Positions 1-10,394 of a stretch of DNA of 17,017 nucleotides are shown piece by piece. The notes under the pieces are model-generated. The model worked only from the letters and a program-made list of their open reading frames with translations, searched no databases and was not told where the DNA came from. The first letter of the stretch is position 1. The number at the start of each line of letters is the position of its first letter. Source of the stretch: a bacterium (lineage in GTDB: Bacteria; Actinomycetota; Acidimicrobiia; Acidimicrobiales; Bin134); contig JAPPKI010000521.1 of NCBI GenBank assembly GCA_028820035.1, positions 1-17,017 on the forward strand, read 5' to 3'. The position numbers were made by a program, and so were the translations under genes.

Positions 1-106
1 CCACCCCGGCCCCCCCATCGGCGCCCACAACGCCGAGGTCTACGCCGAACTGCTCGGCTGGGACGCCGACCACCTAAGCCAGGCAAGAGACGCCGGCCTG
101 GTCTGA
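1..106 (+). CDS. CaiB/BaiF family III CoA-transferase, C-terminal fragment
   Basis: Only the last 34 codons are present; the frame starts at base 2 and ends with TGA at 104-106. The tail reads PPIGAHNAEVYAELLGWD, then a short helix ending in GLV. A proline-rich approach, G-x-H-[NT]-x-E-V-x-x-E-L-L-G and a closing helix ending in G-[VL]-[IV] is the usual C-terminus of family III CoA-transferases such as CaiB/BaiF, alpha-methylacyl-CoA racemase and formyl-CoA transferase. These enzymes move CoA between carboxylic acids or epimerise 2-methylacyl-CoA. The catalytic aspartate lies upstream of the window, so substrate and subtype cannot be judged. The next gene begins 60 nt downstream on the same strand and may be co-transcribed. 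The family call is reasonable but rests on a short tail. Confidence 0.7.
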   Translation, partial: HPGPPIGAHNAEVYAELLGWDADHLSQARDAGLV

Positions 107-125
107 CTATTCTTCATCCACTTCA

Positions 126-150
126 TGAGGCGCTCGCCGCGCCAGTCTCA
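126..150 (+). other. Short imperfect hairpin between two co-oriented genes
   Basis: GGCGC at 129-133 pairs with GCGCC at 139-143 around a 5-nt loop. TGA at 126-128 can pair with TCA at 148-150 across a 4-nt bulge (144-147). No T-run follows, so it is not a convincing intrinsic terminator. It ends just before the AGAAAGG ribosome site of the next gene (151-157), so it could affect translation of that gene, or it may be chance in GC-rich DNA. Confidence 0.2.
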
Positions 151-165
151 AGAAAGGCCCATGCA

Positions 166-897
166 ATGACACCAGAGGAAGTGGCGGCTGCCACTGCGCT
201 CCCTATCGCCATGCTCGGGAGCAAGTACTACTTCAGCGAAACCACCAATGCGGCTCTGGCGGAAGCCGGTTTTTCCGGGTTGCCCGGCTATGTGGGAGGC
301 CGAGGCGGGGTCTTGGGTGATGTGGCTACCGACGTGGTGGTGTCGGCGTTCGCCCTGTTCAGCCCGTCCTTTATCGAGATGGGCTGGACCCAGACCAAGG
401 AGCAGGGGGCACCTACGGATGCGGCGGCGGCTTTTGCCGAGGGCTTGGGCCGGTGGGCCGCTGAGACGTTCGGCCATCTCGACGGATTAGCCGACTTCGC
501 CGCCGCGGCCCGCGCGGTGTTCGATGCCACCAATCCGATGAGTCAGCCGCTGTATGCCGGATGGCGGGCCATGCCCGTGCCCAATGATCCAGCGGCGGCT
601 ACCGGCCTCGCACTGAAGATTTTGCGCGAGCTGCGCTTCGGATTCCACATACATGGGCTGAGCGCGGTGGGCATGACCCCGGTCGAGGCCGTGGTCGCCC
701 AACTCGGCCCAGAGCAGGCCCAGATGTTCGGCTGGGCCGGGCCGTTCCCCGACCCCGAGCCTCTCAAGCCAGTACACCAGCAGGCTGAGGAGATCACCAC
801 AGCCCGGATGAACGAGGTCTACGAGGCCATTGACGCCGACCAGCGGGCCCACATTGCAGCCACCGTGAAGGCCATCGCCGAACTCGCCCTCGGCTAG
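166..897 (+). CDS. SCO6745-family protein
   Basis: A 243-residue soluble, alanine-rich, mostly helical protein without signal peptide or membrane segment. The ATG at 166 is supported by AGAAAGG (151-157), 8 nt upstream. The layout matches the actinobacterial SCO6745 family as I remember it: an N-terminal region with Y-[FY]-S/A-x-E and an ALAEAGF-like turn, then GGRGGVLGDV followed by FALFSP (around residues 44-67), and a C-terminal segment with LYAGWRAMPVPNDPAAAT and a helix containing LRELRFGFHIHGLSAVGMTP (around 150-180). Some members are annotated as having a helix-turn-helix, but I see no clear DNA-binding motif here. The biochemical role is unknown. It lies between a CoA-transferase and a convergent acyl-CoA synthetase, which gives only a vague link to acyl-CoA metabolism. 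The stop codon lies inside a 12-nt palindrome. Confidence 0.7.
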   Translation: MTPEEVAAATALPIAMLGSKYYFSETTNAALAEAGFSGLPGYVGGRGGVLGDVATDVVVSAFALFSPSFIEMGWTQTKEQGAPTDAAAAFAEGLGRWAAETFGHLDGLADFAAAARAVFDATNPMSQPLYAGWRAMPVPNDPAAATGLALKILRELRFGFHIHGLSAVGMTPVEAVVAQLGPEQAQMFGWAGPFPDPEPLKPVHQQAEEITTARMNEVYEAIDADQRAHIAATVKAIAELALG

Positions 898-924
898 CTA
901 GCCCACCCAGGCCTAGACATCTAG
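892..924. repeat. Palindromic CTAG-rich junction between convergent genes
   Basis: GGCTAGCTAGCC at 892-903 is a perfect 12-nt palindrome that contains the stop codon (895-897) of the plus-strand gene. A few bases on, CTAGA-CA-TCTAG (913-924) is a second inverted repeat and contains the stop (913-915) of the minus-strand acyl-CoA synthetase. Four CTAG tetramers fall within 31 bases. The genes are only 15 nt apart, so this is the only place a bidirectional terminator could sit, but there is no T-run and the stems are short. Confidence 0.4.
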
Positions 925-2574
925 CACCGAAAGGCGACCCCGGGCTTCGAACTCAGCCCTGATGGCGTCAGCATCCCCCGGCGCCAGTCGGCGGTAGCGG
1001 TTGCCGTCCAATACCCAAGTCTCGTCGTCCGATTCCCAGCCCTCACGGCGCAGCGTGCGCTTGAGGATCTTGTTGGTCTCGGTTTGGGGAAGGGTGTCAG
1101 CCCAGCGCACATAGCGAGGCGCCCACTTGGTGCCCAGGTCGTCTTGGCCAGCCAAGAACTCCACAAACCCATCAGGATCGAAACCTGCTCCCGGCCGGCG
1201 CACCACCGCGGCCATCACGTCGTCGCCCACCGACGGACTGGGCACGGCAAACACCGCGGCCAAGTCGATGTCGGGGTGGCGCACCAGGATCCGCTCCACC
1301 GGTGCCGCGGCAAAGTTCTCCCCGTCCACCCGCAGCCAATCGAAGTTCCGTCCCGCGAAATATACAAACCCTTCGGCGTCCCGGTAGGCCAGGTCTCCCG
1401 ACCAGTAGATGCCGCCGTGGGTGCGCTCGTCGTCGGCTTCGGGGTTGTTCCAGTAGCCCTCGAAGGTGGGCGCCGACACCATCGACACCAACTCGCCGAT
1501 GGCTTCATCGGGATTGAGGAGCTTGCCGGTGTCGTCGAAAACGGCCAATGGCGCCTCTTCCCCGGTGTCGGGATCGAGGATCTTCACGCTCTCATCGGCC
1601 CGCCCCAGGGCATTGGGCGGCGTATCCGGCGTGCGGCTCACCGACACGCCCCCCTCTGTTGAACCGTAGGAGTCTTCTACTGGCACTCCGAAGCGGCGGG
1701 AGAAACGCTCCAGATCGTGCACCGCGCCCTCGTTGCCGAACACGATTCGCAAGGTGTTGTCGGCGTCGTCGGGCTGCTCGGGGGTGGCCAGGATATAGGT
1801 GAGGGGCTTGCCCACGTAGTTGAAGTAGGTCACGCCAAAGCGGCGCACATCAGGCAGGAAGCCCGATGCCGAGAATCGACGCCGGAATGCGGCAACGCCG
1901 CCCGCAGTCAGACACGGCACCCAGCCGGCCATCAGCGCGTTGGAGTGGAACATGGGCATGGCCTGGTAGAACACGTCGTCGGGCGTCAGCTTGCGCATTT
2001 CGGTGATGACCTCGCCGATCCGGGCCAGCCGGGCTTGCGAGCAGATGGCCGCCTTGGGATCGCCGGTGGTGCCCGACGTGAACAGCAGCAAGTAGGGGGC
2101 CAGTGGGTCGATATCGGCATCCGGGGCTTCGGCATCGGCATAGGGAGCCAGAGCGACAGCCCATTCCGGCGAGTCCACGTCTAGCACCCGGCCGTTGGCG
2201 GCACCGAGATCCAACCCGTCTAGCAAACCGCGGTGCCGGCTCTCGGTAACGATGATGTTGCAGTCCGCATGGATGATGTCGCGGGCCAACTCCGCACCCT
2301 GCCGGGTGGGGTTGATGCCCACCACCGCTGCTCCGGCCACCGCTGCCCCGCCCAGCAGCATGGAATACTCCGGCCCGTTGTCCAGCAGCGCACCCACATG
2401 GAACGGCCCCGCTCTCCGACGGTCCAAAAGCAAGTGGGCTCGGGCCACACATCCGGCCGTGAACTCCCGATAAGTGTGCTGCTCGTCCTCAAACAGCATG
2501 GCCAGGCTGTCGTCACTGGCCCGGCTCAGCACCGAGTCTCGAATGGTAGGGAGGGCTTCGGCAGAGGTGTCCAC
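913..2574 (-). CDS. Acyl-CoA synthetase (AMP-forming), FadD17-like
   Basis: A 553-residue ANL-superfamily enzyme that activates a carboxylic acid as acyl-AMP and transfers it to CoA. Visible motifs: the phosphate-binding loop FTSGTTGDPKAA (165-176), the A5-type YGSTEGG (303-309), YWSGDLAYRD (390-399), the hinge region RNFDWLRVDGENF (409-421), and the C-terminal catalytic lysine in PQTETNKILK (K502). FGNEGAVHDLERFSRRFG and the nearby YGSTEG resemble the FadD17 branch of mycobacterial ligases, which is linked to sterol side-chain activation. The exact substrate is inference. The start is GTG at 2574 with no clear Shine-Dalgarno sequence; the first internal ATG is residue 26 and would cut into the N-terminal domain. 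It lies 33 nt downstream of the DUF5719-like gene on the same strand and may be the last gene of that transcript, while converging on the SCO6745-type gene. Confidence 0.85.
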   Translation of the reverse strand: MDTSAEALPTIRDSVLSRASDDSLAMLFEDEQHTYREFTAGCVARAHLLLDRRRAGPFHVGALLDNGPEYSMLLGGAAVAGAAVVGINPTRQGAELARDIIHADCNIIVTESRHRGLLDGLDLGAANGRVLDVDSPEWAVALAPYADAEAPDADIDPLAPYLLLFTSGTTGDPKAAICSQARLARIGEVITEMRKLTPDDVFYQAMPMFHSNALMAGWVPCLTAGGVAAFRRRFSASGFLPDVRRFGVTYFNYVGKPLTYILATPEQPDDADNTLRIVFGNEGAVHDLERFSRRFGVPVEDSYGSTEGGVSVSRTPDTPPNALGRADESVKILDPDTGEEAPLAVFDDTGKLLNPDEAIGELVSMVSAPTFEGYWNNPEADDERTHGGIYWSGDLAYRDAEGFVYFAGRNFDWLRVDGENFAAAPVERILVRHPDIDLAAVFAVPSPSVGDDVMAAVVRRPGAGFDPDGFVEFLAGQDDLGTKWAPRYVRWADTLPQTETNKILKRTLRREGWESDDETWVLDGNRYRRLAPGDADAIRAEFEARGRLSVLDV

Positions 2575-2607
2575 AGATGGGGATCGTAGACAGGCAGACA
2601 GAGGCTG

Positions 2608-4137
2608 CTAAAACGCAGAAGGATCGAGTGGTAGAGAATCGAAGGGGATCGAGAGCCCGGAGGTCAACCCGGTCCCGCCCTGGGCTGCCAGCGTTCGGGA
2701 CACAACCACCGGTTGGCTGGCCTCAACCAACAGGGCGTAGCTGTCGCCTTCTATTAATCGGTCGACAGGCACCACCAATCGGCTGTGCGGCGCCACCTCC
2801 CGGGGATTGAGCTGAGCAATCGGAGCAACTCGGCCGTCGGCGATCTTGGACACGGTGACTTGGGCGATGGAGTCGGGCGAGGGGTTCACCACCACCAACA
2901 CAACCTCCGAGCCCTCGGCCCGATTCCCCGCGACCAGATACCGCAACGCGGCTGCCGACGATCCGGCGGTCGTTGCCACTCCCGCAGGAGGCGATGCCGC
3001 TGGTGCAGCCGCTACCCGCTCAACCACGATGGGAACCCCGTTGTACACTTGCACGGCAACCCAGAACCCGGTCCCCTCCACCGGCAAGCCTGCGGCGCCG
3101 TAGGCGAACGAGACGGGGGGAAGCGGGTACGTTCCGATATCCCCGAATACCAGTGCCACTTGCTGCTGGGGAGGCACCGACACATCGAACGGCGCCAGTA
3201 GCTCACTGGGGTCGGAGGCGTCCGACCGAATGCTGATGTCGGCCGCCGCCACCTGATCAGATGGGTTGTACAGCACGATGTGCTCCACCACGCCCGGATC
3301 GCCTGGGCCGGTGGGGAACACCCATTGGGGCCGGGCCTCCGGGACCCCTGGCCCTGCGGTCAAACCCTCCAGACCCTCGGTGCCGTCGAAGAGTTGAAGC
3401 CTTCCGGCCACCACCCTTCCGGCCAGGGTCTCGACCGTGGTGGAAACCGATGAGAACCGAGGCACCAGGTCGGTAGCGTTCACCACCACCAGCGACTGAG
3501 CCGGAACCAAGACCCCTCGCAGCGCCTGGGGCTCGCGGATTCCCTCCTCGGTGAAGAAGGAGAATTTCGCCACCGCCCGGTCGGGGAACGGGTTGAACAG
3601 GGTGAAGACCAACCGAGCGTCTCGCCGAGTCGAACCGGCGGCAAAATGCCAGACCGACGATGATCGGGTGGCGCAGGGAACAACGTCGAAGCCCGTGGGG
3701 CCCTGCACCCGCTGCTCAACCACCGCCAAACCAGAATCAATCTCCACCAGCGCCGCGGTGTACTGCGACTCCACTACCTCAGCCAGCCGCAGGGAGGCCT
3801 GCGACCTCGCGGGAACGTTCAGGAGCACCTCTTCAGGAAGCGCCGACGGCGACACCCTTCCAACCGGTGTCACCGGAAACACCGAGACCGAAGCCGCCAC
3901 CGCCGTGCCGGTGGGATTGGCAACGATCACCGAGTGATCGGCGAATTCGCCGGGACGAGAGGTTCCCTCCGCGCAGTACCAGACGCCCCCCTCCGCATCC
4001 TGACCCGGGGCCTCGCTGGTGGTCACCGGGGGTGCTGAAGCCGATTCGCGCTCGTCACCCCCGTCGGCAACAGCCAGCCCGATCACCGTCGCCAGGGCCA
4101 CAAACACCAGTGGCCAACGCGTGACGCGGCCGCTCAT
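2608..4137 (-). CDS. Exported DUF5719-like protein with four internal repeats
   Basis: A 509-residue protein starting at ATG 4137, chosen over an in-frame ATG at 4164. AGAAGGA lies 6 nt upstream of 4137, and that ATG forms an ATGA overlap with the glycosyltransferase stop. The N-terminus MSGRVTRWPLVFVALATVIG is a signal peptide or membrane anchor, followed by an acidic, Ser/Thr/Pro-rich linker. The rest is all-beta and falls into four modules of about 110 residues (53-162, 163-270, 271-389, 399-499). Each has an aromatic-x-x-A/P-x-G opening, a hydrophobic strand ending in NP, an A-x-V strand, a hydrophobic-P-x-x strand, and usually a late strand with a VVxxR/VVERV-like end. C55 and C155 may form a disulfide. 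This matches the actinobacterial DUF5719 family, which commonly lies next to a large membrane glycosyltransferase. Function is unknown; an extracytoplasmic partner of that glycosyltransferase is inferred from coupling. Confidence 0.75.
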   Translation of the reverse strand: MSGRVTRWPLVFVALATVIGLAVADGGDERESASAPPVTTSEAPGQDAEGGVWYCAEGTSRPGEFADHSVIVANPTGTAVAASVSVFPVTPVGRVSPSALPEEVLLNVPARSQASLRLAEVVESQYTAALVEIDSGLAVVEQRVQGPTGFDVVPCATRSSSVWHFAAGSTRRDARLVFTLFNPFPDRAVAKFSFFTEEGIREPQALRGVLVPAQSLVVVNATDLVPRFSSVSTTVETLAGRVVAGRLQLFDGTEGLEGLTAGPGVPEARPQWVFPTGPGDPGVVEHIVLYNPSDQVAAADISIRSDASDPSELLAPFDVSVPPQQQVALVFGDIGTYPLPPVSFAYGAAGLPVEGTGFWVAVQVYNGVPIVVERVAAAPAASPPAGVATTAGSSAAALRYLVAGNRAEGSEVVLVVVNPSPDSIAQVTVSKIADGRVAPIAQLNPREVAPHSRLVVPVDRLIEGDSYALLVEASQPVVVSRTLAAQGGTGLTSGLSIPFDSLPLDPSAF

Positions 4138-6989
4138 CGGGCATCCTTCTGCCGACGACGCCATTCACCGATGCTGAGGCGTGCAATCCCCACCAAACCG
4201 ACCACCCACAGCACGATCTGCACCGCCAGAAGCAGCCGGGTCACCGCCGAAGTTCCGTCGTCGGAGGGCAATGCGGGGCCAGCCCCAGCGGCATCCAGAT
4301 CCAATGCCGTGTTGTGATAGGTGGCGATACCCGCGGTCAGCCCGCCGGGCACCAAGTCGAGTTGACCAGAGAGCATTTCAAACAGCCACTCGGGGGCGGG
4401 CTGCGACAGTTCGCCGTAGGGAGCGGGCGCCAAGCGCTCTGCCACCAGAATCGTGCTGATACCCCATTGGGACAGCTCCGCACCCAATCTGCTGGTACCC
4501 GTCTCCGACGCTCCCAGAACCGCGTTGCCTACCCGGCGGGTCTGGCCGTCCACTCGGCCAACCCAACGCTGGGCCACGGTGGGAAAGGCGCGACTGTCAG
4601 AAACTGCAAGCGAGAGTCGACCGTCTAGGTGCCAACTGCCCAACGGCAGCACATCGGGATGGCCGAGCCACAAGACCCGGTGGCCGGGCTCGGCCGCATC
4701 CCCATCTTCGACGCCGGCGAACGGGGCAACCTGGGTGTAGTCGTCGCGGGTAGCGTTCCAATGGCCGCCGGAGACCGTGGCCAGCAACGGCAGCATTCCC
4801 GCCACGAGTGCAGCCACCGCGGTAAAGGGAACGATCTGCCGCCATCCGAAGCGGTGGCGGCGGACATCCACGAGGAAGGCGGCCACACCCATGGACACTG
4901 CAATGGACAGGCCCACGGCCCCGGGCACCTGCACCACCTCCGGTCGGGGCAGGGGCACGGGAGACCAGTCTTGCTCCGCCACCAGTGCCACCGCCGCGGT
5001 GCCCAGATAGAGCGTCCACCCCCGCACTGCCCACGCCAGGCGGGAGTCTTGGGCCAGGGCCAGGGGAAGTACAGCAGCCACCGGGAGGGCCCAACCGAGC
5101 CGGCTGTCGCCGAATGGTCCGGTGTCGAATCGCAGAATCTCTGCCCAAGAGTTTCCGCTGCTGCCCCCCGGCCGATCCCCGAGCAGCGACGGCAGGCTGT
5201 CGGCCAGCCACGGAAGGTTCAGCACCGCGGCCACCGCGGCACCGGCCACCACCACCAGCACCATGCGGCCCACGCCCTCTGCGGTTCCGGCGATAATCGA
5301 CCCCAGAACCAGCCCGGCCAGAATCAGCCCCATCACAATCAATGCCCCAGGGGCCATCGCTGCGGCCAAGCCGAACAGCAGGCCGACGGCAAGGGCCTCC
5401 CGCAGGAAAAACGGGCGACGCGCTCCTGGCCCGGGGCTGCCTCCCGATTCGCCGTAGGGAGCAAGACCTGACCCCGTCAAGACGGCTCGCATCAGCCAGG
5501 GCACCGCGCCGTATAGCAACAGGGCACTCCACACCCCGTTGGCCAGCGCGTTGTAGGGCACGGGGTTGGCGAGATAGACCGCCAGCGCCACCCCTTGGAT
5601 CCACAGGGAATCGAAGGGGCGCATGAGCCGCCACACTCCCAGTGCCCCCAGCGGAACCATGCCAACGATCAACACAGTGCGCAGCAGATCGGTCTCCCCC
5701 AAGAACAGCCAGCTCAGCAGGGTCAGAACCCCAAGGCCGGTAGGAGCGAACCCTTCCTGCCCCAGGCCGACCGGCCGGAACTCACTCCACCAGCCGTTCA
5801 TGAGATCTGAACTCGATCCCAATCGGGCCAGATCGCCCACCGCGGGAATGCTCCCGGCCACCAGACCACGAGTCCCGAGCAGTACCAAGATCACCGTGAC
5901 GATCCCAACCACCACCGACGCCCGAGATCGGCTCAAACGGGACAGCAGGGCGTTCTGCGCTGAATGCCTGTCGCCTGCACCGCTCCTCCAGCTCGTAAGC
6001 AGCGAGGCCAACGGGGCAAAGCCCTGAGCCTGGGCCAGGCGGATGTGAGAGTCCCCCACCCGGCGGACACGGCTCACCGCCTGCCGCTGTTGCCGGATGG
6101 ATCCCAGTCGGGCCAGGTTGTACCCCCAACACGCCCCGATTTGGCGGGCTTGGCTCAGATGGCCGGTAACCAGCGCCACCAGCAGCTCAAGAAGCGAAAG
6201 CAGTATTGCCTGGGGAATCACCCGCGCCGAGTGCCAAGCCCCGTACACGCACAGCAGGGATCGCACCCGATGGCGCCGGAGCAGCCGGCTGACCTGGGTT
6301 TGGGAAATGCGCTCAGCCAGCCGCTGGCGATGGCGAACCACCGCGGTTGGCGCCACCATGACCCGCGCTCCCACGGTACGAGCCCTCCAGCACAGGTCCA
6401 CATCCTCGTAGCAGAACGTCATCTCCGAATCGAAGCCGCCGACGGCCCGGAACAAGTCCCCTCGAACCAAGATGCATCCTCCCGGGACGGCAAACATCTC
6501 CCGAACCGCGTCGTGCTGCTCCTGATCGAGTTCGCCAACCTCAACGGTGGGAATCGGAACCCCGGTCTTGTCGACCATGAGACCGACTTGGAGAAGGCGG
6601 CTGGGGTCGTCCCAGTCCACGAATTTGGGTCCGACAATTCCGGCGTTGGACCGCACCGCCTCGTTGGCCAGCAGTCGCAGGGAGCTGGGGGCCAGTGCCA
6701 CGTCATCATGGCAGAACACGAAGAAGTCGGGGACTGGGCCCGCGTCCAACAGCACTTGGTTGGCCGCGGGGCCGAATCCGGGGTCGTATCCCAAACAGCG
6801 GACCGAGGCCTGGGGCAAGACGCGTCGCACTCGGGCGGTGGGGTCGGCTTCGCTGCCGGCGTCCACCACGGTCACTTCCACCGACCGATGATCTTGCGCA
6901 GCAATCGACTCCAACGTCTCGTCGAACCACAGGCCCGGGTCGTGGCTCACGATCACCACGTGGATCCTGAAATCGGACTTGGCCTGCAT
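4134..6989 (-). CDS. Membrane-embedded family 2 glycosyltransferase
   Basis: A 951-residue protein. Residues about 7-230 form a GT-A (GT2, rhamnosyltransferase-like) domain: HVVIVSHDPG, VVDAGSEADP, a DXD-equivalent FCHDDV (H94-D95-D96), VPGGCILVRGDLF, and the acceptor-side YEDVDLCWR (194-202). After it comes an amphipathic region, then about 12 hydrophobic segments (roughly 258-276, 359-378, 418-431, 437-454, 463-480, 486-503, 531-568, 574-594, 631-648, 654-671, 690-707, 718-738). A soluble, probably extracytoplasmic segment of about 170 residues follows, then a last membrane helix near 920-940 with a basic tail. It probably uses a nucleotide-sugar donor at the cytoplasmic face, or a lipid-linked one if the second half has its own GT-C-like activity. 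RPVGLGQEGFAPTGLGVL (405-422) recalls the membrane part of AftD-type arabinosyltransferases. The start ATG overlaps the preceding stop as TGATG with no ribosome site of its own, so translation is probably coupled. Confidence 0.85.
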   Translation of the reverse strand: MQAKSDFRIHVVIVSHDPGLWFDETLESIAAQDHRSVEVTVVDAGSEADPTARVRRVLPQASVRCLGYDPGFGPAANQVLLDAGPVPDFFVFCHDDVALAPSSLRLLANEAVRSNAGIVGPKFVDWDDPSRLLQVGLMVDKTGVPIPTVEVGELDQEQHDAVREMFAVPGGCILVRGDLFRAVGGFDSEMTFCYEDVDLCWRARTVGARVMVAPTAVVRHRQRLAERISQTQVSRLLRRHRVRSLLCVYGAWHSARVIPQAILLSLLELLVALVTGHLSQARQIGACWGYNLARLGSIRQQRQAVSRVRRVGDSHIRLAQAQGFAPLASLLTSWRSGAGDRHSAQNALLSRLSRSRASVVVGIVTVILVLLGTRGLVAGSIPAVGDLARLGSSSDLMNGWWSEFRPVGLGQEGFAPTGLGVLTLLSWLFLGETDLLRTVLIVGMVPLGALGVWRLMRPFDSLWIQGVALAVYLANPVPYNALANGVWSALLLYGAVPWLMRAVLTGSGLAPYGESGGSPGPGARRPFFLREALAVGLLFGLAAAMAPGALIVMGLILAGLVLGSIIAGTAEGVGRMVLVVVAGAAVAAVLNLPWLADSLPSLLGDRPGGSSGNSWAEILRFDTGPFGDSRLGWALPVAAVLPLALAQDSRLAWAVRGWTLYLGTAAVALVAEQDWSPVPLPRPEVVQVPGAVGLSIAVSMGVAAFLVDVRRHRFGWRQIVPFTAVAALVAGMLPLLATVSGGHWNATRDDYTQVAPFAGVEDGDAAEPGHRVLWLGHPDVLPLGSWHLDGRLSLAVSDSRAFPTVAQRWVGRVDGQTRRVGNAVLGASETGTSRLGAELSQWGISTILVAERLAPAPYGELSQPAPEWLFEMLSGQLDLVPGGLTAGIATYHNTALDLDAAGAGPALPSDDGTSAVTRLLLAVQIVLWVVGLVGIARLSIGEWRRRQKDAR

Positions 6990-7282
6990 CAGGTTTGATT
7001 TGAGTTGCGGTTGACAAACTCCCGCAGTGCTTCGGCAAGGGCAGGTGCCTGGTCAACCGCATCCGAGAGCACCGTCAGCACCGAATCGGGAAGCTGCTGA
7101 GCCATGTCCGATACCGCGTTGCGCACGTCTTCTGGGACCTGTTCAGCCAGATCGGAGAACGCCTCCCGCAGTTCATCAGGCACCTGACCGGCCAAATCCC
7201 TCCGGGCCGACTGCACGCGATTGATAACCAACAGACCGAGTCCCACTACGGTGTAGATGCCGTTGCGTATGCACTCCGCCAT
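6989..7282 (-). CDS. Small single-pass membrane protein with four 15-residue repeats
   Basis: A 97-residue protein from ATG 7282, preferred over an in-frame GTG at 7330 because AGAGGA sits 7 nt upstream of the ATG. Residues 8-23 (GIYTVVGLGLLVINRV) form a short membrane segment, followed by the basic stretch SARRD. Residues 30-89 are four back-to-back 15-residue units: LAGQVPDELREAFSD, LAEQVPEDVRNAVSD, MAQQLPDSVLTVLSD and AVDQAPALAEALREF. The consensus is [LM]AxQ[VL]P, then an acidic and hydrophobic helix ending in SD. This predicts an amphipathic, proline-punctuated helical rod or a membrane-lying surface. The stop overlaps the glycosyltransferase start by one base (TGATG). I do not recognise a named family. 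The tight coupling suggests an accessory or scaffold subunit for the glycosyltransferase, by inference only. Expression as a real gene is supported by the ribosome site, overlap and repeat structure. Confidence 0.75.
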   Translation of the reverse strand: MAECIRNGIYTVVGLGLLVINRVQSARRDLAGQVPDELREAFSDLAEQVPEDVRNAVSDMAQQLPDSVLTVLSDAVDQAPALAEALREFVNRNSNQT

Positions 7283-7480
7283 CGGATCTTCCTCTGGCAC
7301 CGGCGCTTGAGCTGGCTGAGGCTCGCCCACCTCACCACCGTACCGGCCCGCCCTGCAAACCAGAGGTATGGTCCGAGCGGCTCAGCGGCAACTCGGCTCG
7401 GGTACAACAAGGCCGATGTGCTTTGGCGCCAACTCGGCCGGGTACGGCATCGCCGTGGTCCACATGGCACACTCGTGGCA
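7283..7480. promoter_or_regulatory. Divergent intergenic region upstream of the membrane trio and the rmd operon
   Basis: These 198 bases separate two outward-facing operons and must hold both promoters unless those lie inside genes. On the plus strand TATGGT at 7365-7370 fits a TANNNT -10 box but has no good -35. CACACT at 7468-7473, exactly 7 nt before the rmd ATG, could serve a leaderless transcript; no Shine-Dalgarno sequence precedes that ATG. On the minus strand only the AGAGGA ribosome site is clear. An open frame crosses the region from 7307 but has no family-like sequence before the Rossmann start. Confidence 0.35.

Positions 7481-10390
<2,910 letters not shown>

Positions 10391-10394
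<4 letters not shown>

Noticed and set aside
126..150. Hairpin considered as a rho-independent terminator of the CoA-transferase gene
   Set aside because: The stem is short, bulged and not followed by a T-run; kept only as a low-confidence structure.
4138..4164. Nine-codon upstream start for the DUF5719-like protein
   Set aside because: The Shine-Dalgarno sequence AGAAGGA lies inside this stretch, correctly spaced for ATG 4137, which also forms the ATGA overlap and gives a cleaner signal peptide.
4629..5471. Plus-strand open frame of 280 codons
   Set aside because: Antisense to the transmembrane half of the glycosyltransferase; rich in His, Gln and Gly, with no ribosome site or family resemblance.
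5964..6998. Long plus-strand open frame (344 codons) opposite the membrane glycosyltransferase
   Set aside because: It is fully antisense to a gene with clear GT2 motifs, and its translation is Arg/His/Gln/Pro-rich with no recognisable domain, as expected for a shadow frame in GC-rich DNA.
7307..7480. 58-codon N-terminal extension of the rmd frame
   Set aside because: The extension reads as basic, low-complexity sequence and overlaps the 5' side of the divergent gene. The Rossmann fold begins exactly at ATG 7481.
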